A DNA stretch of 64,000 nucleotides from Kordia jejudonensis (GCF_001005315.1 NZ_LBMG01000010.1:1-64000), one strand, 5' to 3'; positions 7,598 to 16,240 are shown, counted from the stretch's first letter. The notes: generated from the letters alone by a model not told the origin. Made by a program: numbers and translations.

Positions 7598-8036
7598 CTA
7601 CAAACAAAACTTCATAACAAGGGTTATTTTCCCTTTTATTTTTAAGGTATTCCCTAATCTCTAACTTCTTAGAAGCGCGTACATTTGACGCTTAAAGTTC
7701 GAAAAATAATCTGATCAGAAATGTATTTGTGAATAGAGGTTGTAGTCATTCATAAAATTATAAGTACATTTTAAAATCGAACTTCCGAAAATCCTAAGTC
7801 TGGCACTTAGGATTTTTATTTCAATAAAATACAAGATTGAAAAGCTTGCAAAGCAAACTCTAAATTGTTACAGTCTTTTAACTGAATTCACAAAATCATT
7901 TATCTTATGTATCTATCTTCTTGTATCTAAAAGCACAACGATCTTTTATCTTAAAAAAAACAACAAAAATTTTCTTTCATTTCCCTGTAAAGTTTCTAAA
8001 AAAAATTCGTCTTACTGTAGACTGTTTGATTTTGCG
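7598..8036 (+). ncRNA. Gene-free stretch ending a possible small RNA at a strong hairpin (7788-7817)
   Basis: No credible ORF lies between the LanC terminator and the next gene. A second strong hairpin, AAATCCTAAGT (7789-7799) with ACTTAGGATTT (7805-7815), followed by TTATTT, ends nothing annotated. This suggests a short untranslated RNA of up to about 200 nt reading + between roughly 7600 and 7820. No RNA family was recognised. The remaining 7820-8036 holds only AT-rich leader DNA. Confidence 0.3.
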
Positions 8037-8044
8037 TATTTTTG
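8037..8044 (+). promoter_or_regulatory. Bacteroidetes-type -7 element for the arsenosugar cluster
   Basis: TATTTTTG matches TAnnTTTG and lies 27 bp before the ATG at 8072. A clear -33 TTG at the usual spacing was not identified. Confidence 0.5.
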
Positions 8045-8071
8045 CAAATCTCAAATTAAAAAACGTACCAC

Positions 8072-8407
8072 ATGGATAAATCATACTATAACCCAAGAGA
8101 CTTAAAAAAATTCGGATCCATCACAGAATGGAGTGAAGAACTTGGAAATAAATTCTTTGAATACTACGGAAAAGTCTTCGAAGAAGGCGCATTAACACCG
8201 CGTGAAAAATCACTAATTGCTTTAGCTGTAGCACATACCGAACAATGTCCATACTGTATTGATGCGTATTCACAAGACGGTTTGCAACGTGGCATTACCA
8301 AAGAAGAAATGATGGAAGCCATTCACGTTGGTGCCGCCATAAAAAGTGGCGCAACCTTGGTTCACGGCGTACAAATGATGAACAAAGTAAATAAATTAGA
8401 GATGTAA
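8072..8407 (+). CDS. Arsenosugar biosynthesis-associated peroxidase-like protein (AhpD/carboxymuconolactone decarboxylase fold)
   Basis: A 111-residue all-helical protein of the AhpD-like family. The redox motif CPYC sits in HTEQCPYCIDAY and is followed by the conserved TKEEMMEAIHVGAAIKSGA helix. Within this family, a short version next to arsS is recognised as the arsenosugar-associated peroxidase-like protein, and the neighbour here is arsS. It is probably a cytoplasmic thiol peroxidase or reductant, perhaps handling arsenic thiol chemistry; its precise reaction is unknown. It is first in a same-strand cluster, 118 bp ahead of arsS. Confidence 0.85.
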   Translation: MDKSYYNPRDLKKFGSITEWSEELGNKFFEYYGKVFEEGALTPREKSLIALAVAHTEQCPYCIDAYSQDGLQRGITKEEMMEAIHVGAAIKSGATLVHGVQMMNKVNKLEM

Positions 8408-8525
8408 GTAGATTGTTAATTTTGCAGCGTAAAATTGTACAAGTCACTTATCCTGAGCGAAGTCGAAGGATATTTCTAATAGTAAATCCTATTAAAATAT
8501 AGGAACAAAAATCAAAAATTGATAC

Positions 8526-9581
8526 ATGGCGACAAAGTCCCTACAAAAAAGAGAAAGCGAACTCGCAAGCACGCAACGACAATTGGAAATTCTATCAAAT
8601 GGAATATTTCAAAGTGGCGAATTGCCAACGTTTGCAAACAAAATAAAAGAAACAAATCAATTTCCCCTAACGCCTAAAAAAGTCGAAATTCTTCAAATAA
8701 ATGTTGGCTACATGTGCAATCAAGTATGTTCACATTGTCATGTAGATGCTGGTCCAGATCGAAAAGAAATCATGACGCGCGAAACCATGCAACAATGTTT
8801 AGATGTCATTGAAAAAACGGGCGCACATACGCTCGATCTAACTGGTGGCGCGCCTGAAATGAATCCACACTTTCGTTGGTTTGTAGAAGAAGCTTCAAAA
8901 ATTGGTGTGAAAGATTTCATTGTCCGATCGAACCTCACCATCATTCGTGCAAACAAAAAATATCACGACTTACCTGAATTTTTCAAAAAACACAACGTAC
9001 ATGTCGTTTCCTCAATGCCACATTGGACACGCGGAAAAACAGACAAACAACGTGGCGACGGCGTTTTCGACAAATCAATCAAAGCCTTGCAGGAACTCAA
9101 TGCCGTTGGTTACGGAATGCCTGATAGCGACTTACGACTAGACTTAGTATACAATCCATCTGGAGCATTTTTACCTGGCGATCAAGTAGCGATGGAAAAA
9201 GATTTCAAAAAAGCATTATTTGACGATTTCGGTATTCAATTTCATAACCTATTTGCCATAACAAACTTGCCCATCAGTCGTTTCTTAGATTATCTCATTG
9301 CGTCTGAAAACTATGAAGATTACATGTATTCGTTAGTCGAAGCGTTCAATCCAAGTGCGGTTGCCAATGTAATGTGTACCAATACCATTTCCGTAAGTTG
9401 GGACGGCTGGTTATACGATTGTGATTTCAATCAAATGCTCGATCTAAAAGTGGCCAGCAAAGTAAAACACATCTCAGAATACAACGAAGAAGATTTAAGC
9501 AAACGAAACATCATCATCTCACAACATTGCTACGGTTGCACAGCTGGCGCAGGAAGTAGTTGCCAAGGAACGGTTGCGTAA
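8526..9581 (+). CDS. arsS: Arsenosugar biosynthesis radical SAM enzyme ArsS
   Basis: A 351-residue radical SAM protein with CNQVCSHCHVDAGP (CX3CX2C cluster motif), the DLTGGAPEMNP strand, and a C-terminal Cys-rich end (CYGCTAGAGSSC) typical of the DUF3641 ArsS family. ArsS transfers the adenosyl group of SAM to dimethylarsenite to give a dimethylarsinoyl deoxyadenosine, the key step toward arsenosugars. Its neighbours (peroxidase-like protein, TIGR04282 and TIGR04283 proteins, ArsM) are the recognised partners. The length is normal and the ATG start unambiguous. Confidence 0.93.
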   Translation: MATKSLQKRESELASTQRQLEILSNGIFQSGELPTFANKIKETNQFPLTPKKVEILQINVGYMCNQVCSHCHVDAGPDRKEIMTRETMQQCLDVIEKTGAHTLDLTGGAPEMNPHFRWFVEEASKIGVKDFIVRSNLTIIRANKKYHDLPEFFKKHNVHVVSSMPHWTRGKTDKQRGDGVFDKSIKALQELNAVGYGMPDSDLRLDLVYNPSGAFLPGDQVAMEKDFKKALFDDFGIQFHNLFAITNLPISRFLDYLIASENYEDYMYSLVEAFNPSAVANVMCTNTISVSWDGWLYDCDFNQMLDLKVASKVKHISEYNEEDLSKRNIIISQHCYGCTAGAGSSCQGTVA

Positions 9582-9624
9582 TAACACAATAGAAAATCAT
9601 TAATCTTGTCGGTTCGTAGTCAAG

Positions 9625-10164
9625 ATGCTATTAAAACTAAAAATGAAATATCTACTATCGTTTATAATTGTTTTCGCTTTCGCTTTCGCGAATGGACAAA
9701 CGGCGCTCGACAGTCTTCTACAAAAAGAAAATCAACAATCCATTCCATACATTACGGTGGAAGAATTAGTCAAAAAAGAAAATATCATACTGCTCGACAG
9801 TCGTGAAAAAATAGAATTTGAAACCAGTCACATAGAAAATGCTATCTGTGTAGGTTATGACAAATTCAAACTCAAAAAAATAAAAAAACTCCTTCCAAAA
9901 GATAAAAGCAAACCTATTGTTGTGTATTGCTCTTTAGGAATTCGCTCAGAAGATGTTGCCGAAAAACTCAAAAAAGCAGGATACACCAACGTTTACAATC
10001 TATACGGCGGTATATTTGAATGGAAAAATCAAGACAATCCTGTAGTTGACAATGATGGAGAAGCTACTGAAAATGTGCACACTTTCAATGAAGATTGGAG
10101 CATTTGGCTCAAAAAAGGCATCAAAATCTTCGAAAAGAAAAAATCAAAACAAGACAAGCAATAA
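9625..10164 (+). CDS. Exported rhodanese-like domain protein
   Basis: A hydrophobic N-terminal signal segment ends near FANGQ. A single rhodanese domain follows: LLDSREKIEFETSHIENA, and the active-site loop VVYCSLGIRSEDVA, where the Cys is the persulfide or arsenic-binding residue. The domain ends with YNLYGGIFEW. An alternative start at 9643 would give a shorter and more typical signal peptide. It lies inside the arsenosugar cluster, so a role in arsenic or sulfur handling in the periplasm is inferred. Rhodanese-fold arsenate reductases exist, but the loop does not prove that activity. Confidence 0.82.
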   Translation: MLLKLKMKYLLSFIIVFAFAFANGQTALDSLLQKENQQSIPYITVEELVKKENIILLDSREKIEFETSHIENAICVGYDKFKLKKIKKLLPKDKSKPIVVYCSLGIRSEDVAEKLKKAGYTNVYNLYGGIFEWKNQDNPVVDNDGEATENVHTFNEDWSIWLKKGIKIFEKKKSKQDKQ

Positions 10165-10166
10165 AC

Positions 10167-10775
10167 ATGCAACATAGCGAAACGCTCTTGATGACGTTTA
10201 CACGAAATCCTGAACTCGGAAAAGTGAAAACACGCTTAGCTAAAGGTATTGGCAAAGAAGCCGCTTTAGAAGTCTACATCAAACTTTTAGAACATACCGA
10301 ACATGTACTTCAAAACATACAGACAGACAAATGTGTATGGTATTCGGTGGCTGTTCGAGAAAACGATATATGGCGTGATGATTCTTATCAAAAAAAGGTG
10401 CAATTCGGGAACGATCTAGGAGAACGCATGCAAAACGCATTCAAAGATGCTTTTCAACACAACTATGAAAAAGTAATCATCATCGGAAGCGACTTGTATG
10501 ATTTACAACCAAAACACATTGAAGAAGCGATCGAAGCTTTAGATCAAAATGACATTGTCATTGGTCCTGCACAAGATGGCGGTTATTACTTATTAGGGAT
10601 GAAAACACTGCACGAAAAAACATTTGCACCTAAAAATTGGGGAACAGAAACCGTCTTGGCCGATACGCTAAAAGATCTAGGCAATCAAACAATTCATTTG
10701 TTAGAAACACTCAACGATATAGATCATGCAGAAGATTTAGTACCTTACCAAATATTTAAAAAATACATTTCATAA
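10167..10775 (+). CDS. TIGR04282-family arsenosugar biosynthesis glycosyltransferase (DUF2064/CofC-like)
   Basis: A 202-residue nucleotide-diphospho-sugar-transferase-like protein. It has TFTRNPELGKVKTRLA at the N-terminus (nucleotide loop), GERMQNAFKDAF, GSDLYDL, and GPAQDGGYYLLGM. This is the pattern of the DUF2064 family subgroup named for arsenosugar clusters. ATG 10167 is chosen; an upstream in-frame ATG at 10095 would overlap the rhodanese gene by 70 bp. It starts 3 bp after that gene and ends 9 bp before the nucleoside phosphorylase gene, so it is almost certainly cotranscribed. The donor and acceptor sugars are unknown. Confidence 0.88.
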   Translation: MQHSETLLMTFTRNPELGKVKTRLAKGIGKEAALEVYIKLLEHTEHVLQNIQTDKCVWYSVAVRENDIWRDDSYQKKVQFGNDLGERMQNAFKDAFQHNYEKVIIIGSDLYDLQPKHIEEAIEALDQNDIVIGPAQDGGYYLLGMKTLHEKTFAPKNWGTETVLADTLKDLGNQTIHLLETLNDIDHAEDLVPYQIFKKYIS

Positions 10776-10783
10776 TCATACGT

Positions 10784-11596
10784 ATGCTAAAACACATCAC
10801 AGAAACAACGGAATACTTATTAAACAAAGGATTTGACAAACCAGAAATCGGAATCGTTCTCGGTACAGGTTTAGGAAAACTCATTGACGAAATAGAAATC
10901 ATCGCGGAAGCGCATTACAACAACATTCCATACTTTCCATTAGCAACAGTCGAATTTCACACAGGAAAACTCATCTTTGGAAACTTGGCTGGCAAAAAAG
11001 TAATCGTAATGCAAGGACGTTTTCACTTGTATGAAGGCTATGATTTTATAGACATTACGTACCCAATTCGCATCATGCACCAATTAGGAATTCAAAAACT
11101 ATTGGTGTCAAATGCTGCGGGAGCTATCAATTTAAAATACAAAAAAGGAGACATTATGATTATTGACGATCATATCAACTTGCAAGGTGGCTCGCCGTTA
11201 GCATTCAAAGGTGTAAGCCAATTTGGCGAACGTTTTGTCGATATGAGCGCGCCGTACGATGCCGATATGATTGCAAAAGTGGAGCAAATTGCCGCAGAGC
11301 AAAACATTGATATTCAAAAAGGTGTGTACGCAAGTGTCGTTGGTCCACAACTAGAAACACGTGCCGAATATCGTATGCTCAAAATAATCGGAGCAGATGC
11401 TGTCGGAATGAGCACAGTGCCCGAAGTCATTGTTGCTAATCATCTCAACGTACCTTGTTTGGCAGTTTCAGTACTCACAGACGAATGCGATCCTGATAAC
11501 TTAGCACCTGTAAACATTGCCGAAATCATCGAAATTGCAGGAAAAACAGAACCAAAAATGATTACACTCTTCAGCGAGTTAATCAAAACACTATAA
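10784..11596 (+). CDS. Purine nucleoside phosphorylase (PNP, class I trimeric type)
   Basis: A 270-residue enzyme with the full PNP pattern: GTGLGKL, FHTGKLIFG, MQGRFHLYEGY, VSNAAGAIN, DDHINLQGGSPL, and GPQLETRAEYRML followed by GMSTVPEV. It phosphorolyses purine nucleosides. Position inside the arsenosugar operon suggests that it or a variant removes adenine from the ArsS product to expose the ribose; that is an inference, since a general salvage role is equally compatible with sequence. An extragenic palindrome follows the stop codon. Confidence 0.92.
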   Translation: MLKHITETTEYLLNKGFDKPEIGIVLGTGLGKLIDEIEIIAEAHYNNIPYFPLATVEFHTGKLIFGNLAGKKVIVMQGRFHLYEGYDFIDITYPIRIMHQLGIQKLLVSNAAGAINLKYKKGDIMIIDDHINLQGGSPLAFKGVSQFGERFVDMSAPYDADMIAKVEQIAAEQNIDIQKGVYASVVGPQLETRAEYRMLKIIGADAVGMSTVPEVIVANHLNVPCLAVSVLTDECDPDNLAPVNIAEIIEIAGKTEPKMITLFSELIKTL

Positions 11597-11601
11597 ATTT
11601 G

Positions 11602-11700
11602 GGCGTGTCCAAAACGCTTCACTACTACGGTGAAGCGTTTTCGCCGCGCTCTCGCTAGTCGCTTTAAAAAGAGCTCCAACAATAGCTCCATCGCTCACGC
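11602..11700 (+). repeat. GGGCGTGTCC-palindrome intergenic element (possible terminator)
   Basis: GGGCGTGTCC is followed by AAAACGCTTCAC (11611-11622) pairing perfectly with GTGAAGCGTTTT (11630-11641), then a GC-rich CGCCGCGCTCTCGCTAGTCGC segment. The architecture resembles the dispersed GGGCGT...CC/GTCGGGC elements seen in many Bacteroidetes genomes; that comparison is from memory. The hairpin could also terminate the PNP transcript. Confidence 0.5.
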
Positions 11701-11820
11701 AGAAGTTCCCGTGAAAATGAGAATCTCAAAATAGTTGTGAGTCATAAAAAAACAGATGAAAAAGATTGGCAAACAAACGAATCGACAAATCAACGAATTG
11801 ACAAAAAACAAAAAACATAC

Positions 11821-12789
11821 ATGAGCTATTTAGATACTACACACGACGTATACAAAGAAGCAGCATTAACTCCTGATGTTGGACTGTGTTGCACTACAAA
11901 TCCAATATGGGAATTGCCAGGATTAAAAATTCCGAGAATCATGCAAGAAATGAACTATGGCTGTGGAAGCACCGTACATGCGCGCGATTTAACAAACAAC
12001 CCAACCATGTTATATGTAGGTGTTGGTGGCGGAATGGAATTATTGCAATTTGCATACTTCAATCGCAACAAAGGTGGCGTTATCGGTTTAGATGTCGTTG
12101 ATGAAATGTTAGAAGCATCACGCAAAAACTTTGTGGAAGCGGAAGCGCAAAATGATTGGTTCAAAAGTGAATTTGTAGACCTTCGAAAAGGAGATGCACT
12201 CAACTTACCTGTAGATGATAACTCTATTGATGTTGCCGCACAAAATTGTTTATTCAACATCTTTAAAACAGACGATTTAAAAAAGGCAATTGCCGAAATG
12301 TATCGTGTGTTAAAACCAAATGGAAAACTCGTCATGAGCGATCCAACTTGCGAACAACCAATGAACGAAACACTTCGCAACGACGAACGCTTACGCGCAT
12401 TATGTCTAAGTGGAAGCTTGCCAATTGCAGAATACGTAAAAATGCTGACCGATGCTGGATTTGGAACCATCGAAATTCGTGCACGTAAACCATACAGAAT
12501 CTTAGATCCGAAAAACTATCCAACAGACGAACTTATCTACATAGAATCAATTGAAGTTGCTGCAATCAAAGATCCAATGCCAGCAGATGGTCCATGTATC
12601 TTTACTGGAAAAGCAGCAATCTATTTTGGTTCAGAAGACTATTTTGATGACGAAAAAGGACACATTCTACTAAAAAATCAGCCAATTGCTATCTGTGACA
12701 AAACAGCGCAAGCTTTAGCAGATTTAGGCAGAGATGATATCTTCATTTCAGATTCTACCTACCATTATGATGGTGGCGGATGTTGTTAA
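11821..12789 (+). CDS. arsM: Arsenosugar biosynthesis arsenite methyltransferase ArsM
   Basis: A 322-residue class I SAM methyltransferase. It has the arsenosugar-type ArsM N-terminus (YLDTTHDVYKEAAL, GLCCTTNP with the first arsenic-binding Cys pair), GVGGGMELLQFA as the SAM-binding loop, NCLFNIF, and a PTCEQPMNETL segment. It ends GGGCC. It methylates arsenite toward dimethylarsenite, the ArsS substrate. ATG 11821 is chosen; the in-frame GTG at 11737 would add a low-complexity Lys/Asn/Gln leader that looks intergenic. It shares direction and pathway with arsS but follows a 220-bp gap that may hold its own promoter. Confidence 0.92.
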   Translation: MSYLDTTHDVYKEAALTPDVGLCCTTNPIWELPGLKIPRIMQEMNYGCGSTVHARDLTNNPTMLYVGVGGGMELLQFAYFNRNKGGVIGLDVVDEMLEASRKNFVEAEAQNDWFKSEFVDLRKGDALNLPVDDNSIDVAAQNCLFNIFKTDDLKKAIAEMYRVLKPNGKLVMSDPTCEQPMNETLRNDERLRALCLSGSLPIAEYVKMLTDAGFGTIEIRARKPYRILDPKNYPTDELIYIESIEVAAIKDPMPADGPCIFTGKAAIYFGSEDYFDDEKGHILLKNQPIAICDKTAQALADLGRDDIFISDSTYHYDGGGCC

Positions 12790-12900
12790 TGGAAAGTATT
12801 GAGAAGTGAGATACTAGTAGTGAGATTTTTTAGTCTTTAAACTAGTGTCGTCACTTCAGTAATTTTTCGAAATAAAGTACTTTATAAAATGTGTGCTCTT

Positions 12901-13011
12901 GTCATTCCGCACCTGATGCGGAATCCATTTTATATATTTTAGATTCCTGCCTATACTGAATCTAGTTCAGCACAAACCGCAGGAAATCGAAGATTCGACG
13001 AAGTCAATGAC
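12901..13011. repeat. GTCATTCCGC...AATGAC nested palindromic element (full length)
   Basis: It begins GTCATTCCGCACCTGATGCGGAATCC, whose CCGCA/TGCGG arms form a hairpin, and ends GTCAATGAC, giving an outer GTCATT/AATGAC inverted pair. Related copies lie at 13090, 26807 and 27509. Confidence 0.8.
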
Positions 13012-13089
13012 AATCAAGAAGTACTTTGAAACAAAATATATTCATCATAAATCTAAATAAAATAAATCCAACGTACATTTTCTTTTCCT

Positions 13090-13121
13090 GTCATTCCGCA
13101 CCTGATGCGGAATCCATTTTA
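13090..13121. repeat. Half copy of the GTCATTCCGC palindromic element
   Basis: It is identical to the first 32 bp of the element at 12901, including the CCGCACCTGATGCGG hairpin, but lacks the right half. Confidence 0.8.
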
Positions 13122-13230
13122 AAACGATCTTGAAAAGTTAATTCTATGAAAGAAAATTTTACACCAATTCTTTTCAATGATACTATAATAAATATGATAT
13201 TTGATATCTAACTTTCGCAAACTTTTACAA

Positions 13231-13623
13231 ATGCACACATTTTCATTCAATCATATCGCACTTTCCGTAACAAACGTTGACAAATCAGTTGCGTTTTATC
13301 AAAAAATATTTCAATTCAAAGAAATTCAAAATACAGCTTCTACTTCTACAACAAGATGGTTAGCAATTGGCGATGGAAAACAACTGCATCTCATTCCGCG
13401 TCCAGATGCTGAAATAAAAACCAACAAAGCAGTTCATTTTGCACTAACCACCGTGAATTTTGACGCTTTTGTATCATTCTTAGAAAAACTAAACATTCCC
13501 TATTCTGATTGGCGCAATACGCCAAACAAAGGTTACATCCGAAACGATGGAATAAAACAAGTATATTTTCAAGATCCTGACAACTATTGGATTGAAGTAA
13601 ATAATGATATCCAACATAACTAA
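13231..13623 (+). CDS. VOC (glyoxalase/bleomycin-resistance) family protein
   Basis: A 130-residue single VOC module. FNHIALSVTNVDKSVAFYQKIF carries the first metal-ligand His, AVHFAL the second, and the C-terminal DPDNYWIEV the Glu ligand. It is probably a metal-dependent lyase, isomerase or binding protein. ATG 13231 is used; a TTG at 13201 is less likely. It lies within the arsenosugar cluster but after a repeat-filled gap, so membership is uncertain. VOC proteins include the organoarsenical lyase ArsI, but I see no arsenic-binding Cys pair here. Confidence 0.82.
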   Translation: MHTFSFNHIALSVTNVDKSVAFYQKIFQFKEIQNTASTSTTRWLAIGDGKQLHLIPRPDAEIKTNKAVHFALTTVNFDAFVSFLEKLNIPYSDWRNTPNKGYIRNDGIKQVYFQDPDNYWIEVNNDIQHN

Positions 13624-13728
13624 ATGAAAGGTTGCTTTCAAAAAAACGACAAATTTTAAATATTTTCTAAGAAGCTTATATTGTCAAACGAACAAAAAAT
13701 GAGCAGCACAAAAACGGAAAAGAATATG

Positions 13729-13736
13729 TAAATTTG
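13729..13736 (+). promoter_or_regulatory. -7 promoter element upstream of the sterol-desaturase-like gene
   Basis: TAAATTTG matches TAnnTTTG and lies 6 bp before ATG 13743, so the transcript would be nearly leaderless if this is used. Confidence 0.35.
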
Positions 13737-13742
13737 CACTGC

Positions 13743-14624
13743 ATGGAAAAGTATCTCGAAATCATCAAACAATCGTATAGCGACTATTGGAATTACTTTC
13801 AAGGACAAGTATTTTTTCAAAACTTGGAAAACTATTTTTATGGTTTAATTATCATTTCGTTACTCGTTTGGGTATTGGAAATTATCTTTCCTTGGCGTAA
13901 AAATCAATCGATCTTTCGTAAAGACTTTTGGTTAGATACATTTTATATGTTTTTCAACTTTTTCATCTTTAACCTCATCATTTTTGTGGCACTTTCCAAT
14001 ACAGCCGCAGCATTTTTTAATGATATTTTAGGCGTTGTTGGTTTGTCAATTGACAGTTTTCAACTATTTGACGTGGACGATTTGCCAACTTGGTTAGGAT
14101 TGCTCATCTTCTTCGTTGTGGCCGATTTTGTACAGTGGAATACACACCGAATGTTGCACCGAGTTGACTTCTTATGGAACTTTCACAAAGTACATCATTC
14201 TGTAAAAGAAATGGGCTTTGCCGCACACTTACGTTATCATTGGATGGAAACCGTTGTATACAAATCTATGTTGTACATTCCGCTTGCTATCATTGGCGGA
14301 TTTAGTGTAAATTATGTAGCTTTTGTATACTTTTTTACCATTGCTATCGGACATTTAAACCATGCAAATCTCGGTTGGGATTATGGTTTTTTAAAATATA
14401 TTTTCAACAATCCAAAAATGCACATTTGGCATCACAGTAAAGAATTGCCTGTACGTTATGGCGTCAATTTTGGACTTACGTTAAGTATTTGGGATTATCT
14501 ATTTAAAACGAATTACGTTCCAAAAAACGGACGTGATATTGAACTAGGTTTTGCAAACGACGAAACTTTTCCGCAAGATTTCATTCAACAAGAAATCTAT
14601 CCTATCAATCTAAAAAAAGACTAA
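13743..14624 (+). CDS. Sterol desaturase/fatty acid hydroxylase superfamily membrane protein
   Basis: A 293-residue integral membrane di-iron oxygenase. It has about four hydrophobic segments and the histidine clusters NTHRMLHR, KVHHS, HLNHAN and IWHHS that ligate the two irons. ATG 13743 is used rather than TTG 13734. It is 4 bp upstream of the DUF547 gene and reads toward the TIGR04283 glycosyltransferase, so it is probably part of the arsenosugar locus. A hydroxylase could act on a lipid that carries the arsenosugar; that is inference only. Confidence 0.87.
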   Translation: MEKYLEIIKQSYSDYWNYFQGQVFFQNLENYFYGLIIISLLVWVLEIIFPWRKNQSIFRKDFWLDTFYMFFNFFIFNLIIFVALSNTAAAFFNDILGVVGLSIDSFQLFDVDDLPTWLGLLIFFVVADFVQWNTHRMLHRVDFLWNFHKVHHSVKEMGFAAHLRYHWMETVVYKSMLYIPLAIIGGFSVNYVAFVYFFTIAIGHLNHANLGWDYGFLKYIFNNPKMHIWHHSKELPVRYGVNFGLTLSIWDYLFKTNYVPKNGRDIELGFANDETFPQDFIQQEIYPINLKKD

Positions 14625-14628
14625 TTTT

Positions 14629-15477
14629 ATGAAGCGATTACTATATATTTTGACAATTTCAATCTTGATAATTTCCTGTGATGGCGCGCAAGAAGTGTTA
14701 AAAAGTTCTATGAATGATGTTGCCAGAGTATCCAACAAAGCGATTGACTCCGTAAATTCAGAATTTGACAAAATTACCTTTAATGGTCCTTTTAAAGACG
14801 AAGAAACTGTTGCCGTAACTACTCAAAAAAAGGACAGTTTTCAACATACAATTTGGAATGATTTACTCCAAAAACACGTAACTGATGACGGAAAGGTGCG
14901 CTATACTGACTTCCAAAAAGATCATATTACTTTACAAACGTATATTACTTCGTTACAGCAAAATACACCGACGGAAAATTGGACACGAGAAGCAAAATTA
15001 GCCTATTGGATTAATGCGTATAATGCGTTGACCGTTGATTTAATTTTAAAAAATTATCCATTAAAAAGTATCAAAGATATTCGCAAACCTTGGCATCAAC
15101 GTTTGTGGCAATTGGGCGATAAAATGTACGATTTGGATGAAATAGAGCATTTCATATTGCGCAAAATGAACGAACCCAGAATTCACTTTGCCATCAATTG
15201 CGCATCATTTTCGTGTCCGCCATTATTGAATGTAGCCTTTACGGAAACGAAATTAGAAACACAATTGACGAAAGTAACTAAAGACTTTTTAGCAAACAAA
15301 ACTCACAATACGATTACAGCAGATGCAATTGAAATTTCAAGAATTTTCAAGTGGTTTGCTTCAGATTTTAAAGAAAATGGTTCATTGATCGATTTTTTAA
15401 ATCAATATAGTGACATCAAAATCAACGCAACTGCAAAGAAGAGTTACAAAGATTACAATTGGACTTTGAATGAATAG
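14629..15477 (+). CDS. DUF547-domain lipoprotein
   Basis: A 282-residue protein with a lipobox-type signal (LTISILIISC). The DUF547 domain follows: KLAYWINAYNALTVDLIL, NYPLKSIKDI, and FAINCASFSCPP. The Tyr/Asn and Cys/Ser motifs resemble a papain-like fold, but no activity is established. It overlaps the following glycosyltransferase gene by 8 bp and is thus translationally coupled to it. A paralogue lies at 22846-23562. DUF547 proteins recur in arsenosugar clusters from memory, with an unknown role. Confidence 0.85.
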   Translation: MKRLLYILTISILIISCDGAQEVLKSSMNDVARVSNKAIDSVNSEFDKITFNGPFKDEETVAVTTQKKDSFQHTIWNDLLQKHVTDDGKVRYTDFQKDHITLQTYITSLQQNTPTENWTREAKLAYWINAYNALTVDLILKNYPLKSIKDIRKPWHQRLWQLGDKMYDLDEIEHFILRKMNEPRIHFAINCASFSCPPLLNVAFTETKLETQLTKVTKDFLANKTHNTITADAIEISRIFKWFASDFKENGSLIDFLNQYSDIKINATAKKSYKDYNWTLNE

Positions 15478-16240
15478 TATTTCTATCATCATCCCAATTT
15501 TGAATGAAGCTGACAGCATTATTCCGCTTTTAGAAACTTTGTTGACACGTATAAAACGTACAAATCATGAAATTTTATTGATTGATGGCGGAAGTTCAGA
15601 TGGCACCGTAAATCTTCTCAATTCTTTTATTTCAAAACATCAAGCAGCACAACATTTTGACAAAAAAAGGTGTATTGATTCGTTGTTTGAAACAGAAAAT
15701 ACTACGATTCAAATTCAACTATTTTCTTCTGAAAAAGGACGTGCAAAACAACTAAATTTCGGCGCGCAGAAAGCTTCAAACGAAATTTTATACTTTTTAC
15801 ACGCAGACACAATTCCGCCAAAATATTTCGATACGTACATTCTCAAAGAAATAACCAAAGGCAATAAAGTAGGTTGTTTCCGCATGAAGTTTGATTATCC
15901 ACATCCTGTATTGTTAGTTTCTCAATTTTTTACCCGATTTAATGTAAATTGGTGTCGCGGCGGCGATCAATCATTGTTCATTGAAAAGTCATTTTTTGAC
16001 TCTTTACAAGGTTTCAATGAAGATTATATTATTTATGAAGATTGTGAATTTATCAATCGTGTGTATGAAAAAGAAACATTTACCATTATTCCAAAAAGTG
16101 TCAAAACTTCTGCGCGCAAGTATCGTGAAAGAGGCACTTGGAAATTGCAATATCATTTTGCGATGATTCACATTAAAAAATCAAAAGGTGCCACGCCTGA
16201 CGAACTTTACTCCTATTATCAAAAACACATCGCTGGCTAG
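15470..16240 (+). CDS. TIGR04283-family arsenosugar biosynthesis glycosyltransferase
   Basis: A 256-residue GT-A family 2 glycosyltransferase. It starts SIIIPILNEADSI, with LIDGGSSDGT, GRAKQLNFGA, a DxD-type FLHADT, and GGDQSLF; this is the signature of the TIGR04283 subgroup. It is expected to build the glycosidic side chain of the arsenosugar in the cytoplasm. It is the last gene of the cluster, overlapping the DUF547 gene. Between residues 55 and 75 it carries a Lys/His-rich insertion compared with the usual motif spacing. A 122-bp gap separates it from the small RiPP-like gene. Confidence 0.9.
   Translation: MNSISIIIPILNEADSIIPLLETLLTRIKRTNHEILLIDGGSSDGTVNLLNSFISKHQAAQHFDKKRCIDSLFETENTTIQIQLFSSEKGRAKQLNFGAQKASNEILYFLHADTIPPKYFDTYILKEITKGNKVGCFRMKFDYPHPVLLVSQFFTRFNVNWCRGGDQSLFIEKSFFDSLQGFNEDYIIYEDCEFINRVYEKETFTIIPKSVKTSARKYRERGTWKLQYHFAMIHIKKSKGATPDELYSYYQKHIAG

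Larger units (their letters stand above)
12790..13230. other. Intergenic region with dispersed palindromic repeats
   Basis: No gene is seen. It holds a GTATTGAGAAGTGAG micro-repeat just after arsM, one full-length GTCATT...AATGAC element and one half element (listed separately), and AT-rich DNA before the VOC gene. Confidence 0.7.

Noticed and set aside
11737-11820. Upstream in-frame GTG start for ArsM
   Set aside because: The added residues are low-complexity Lys/Asn/Gln from intergenic DNA; ATG 11821 begins the conserved N-terminus.
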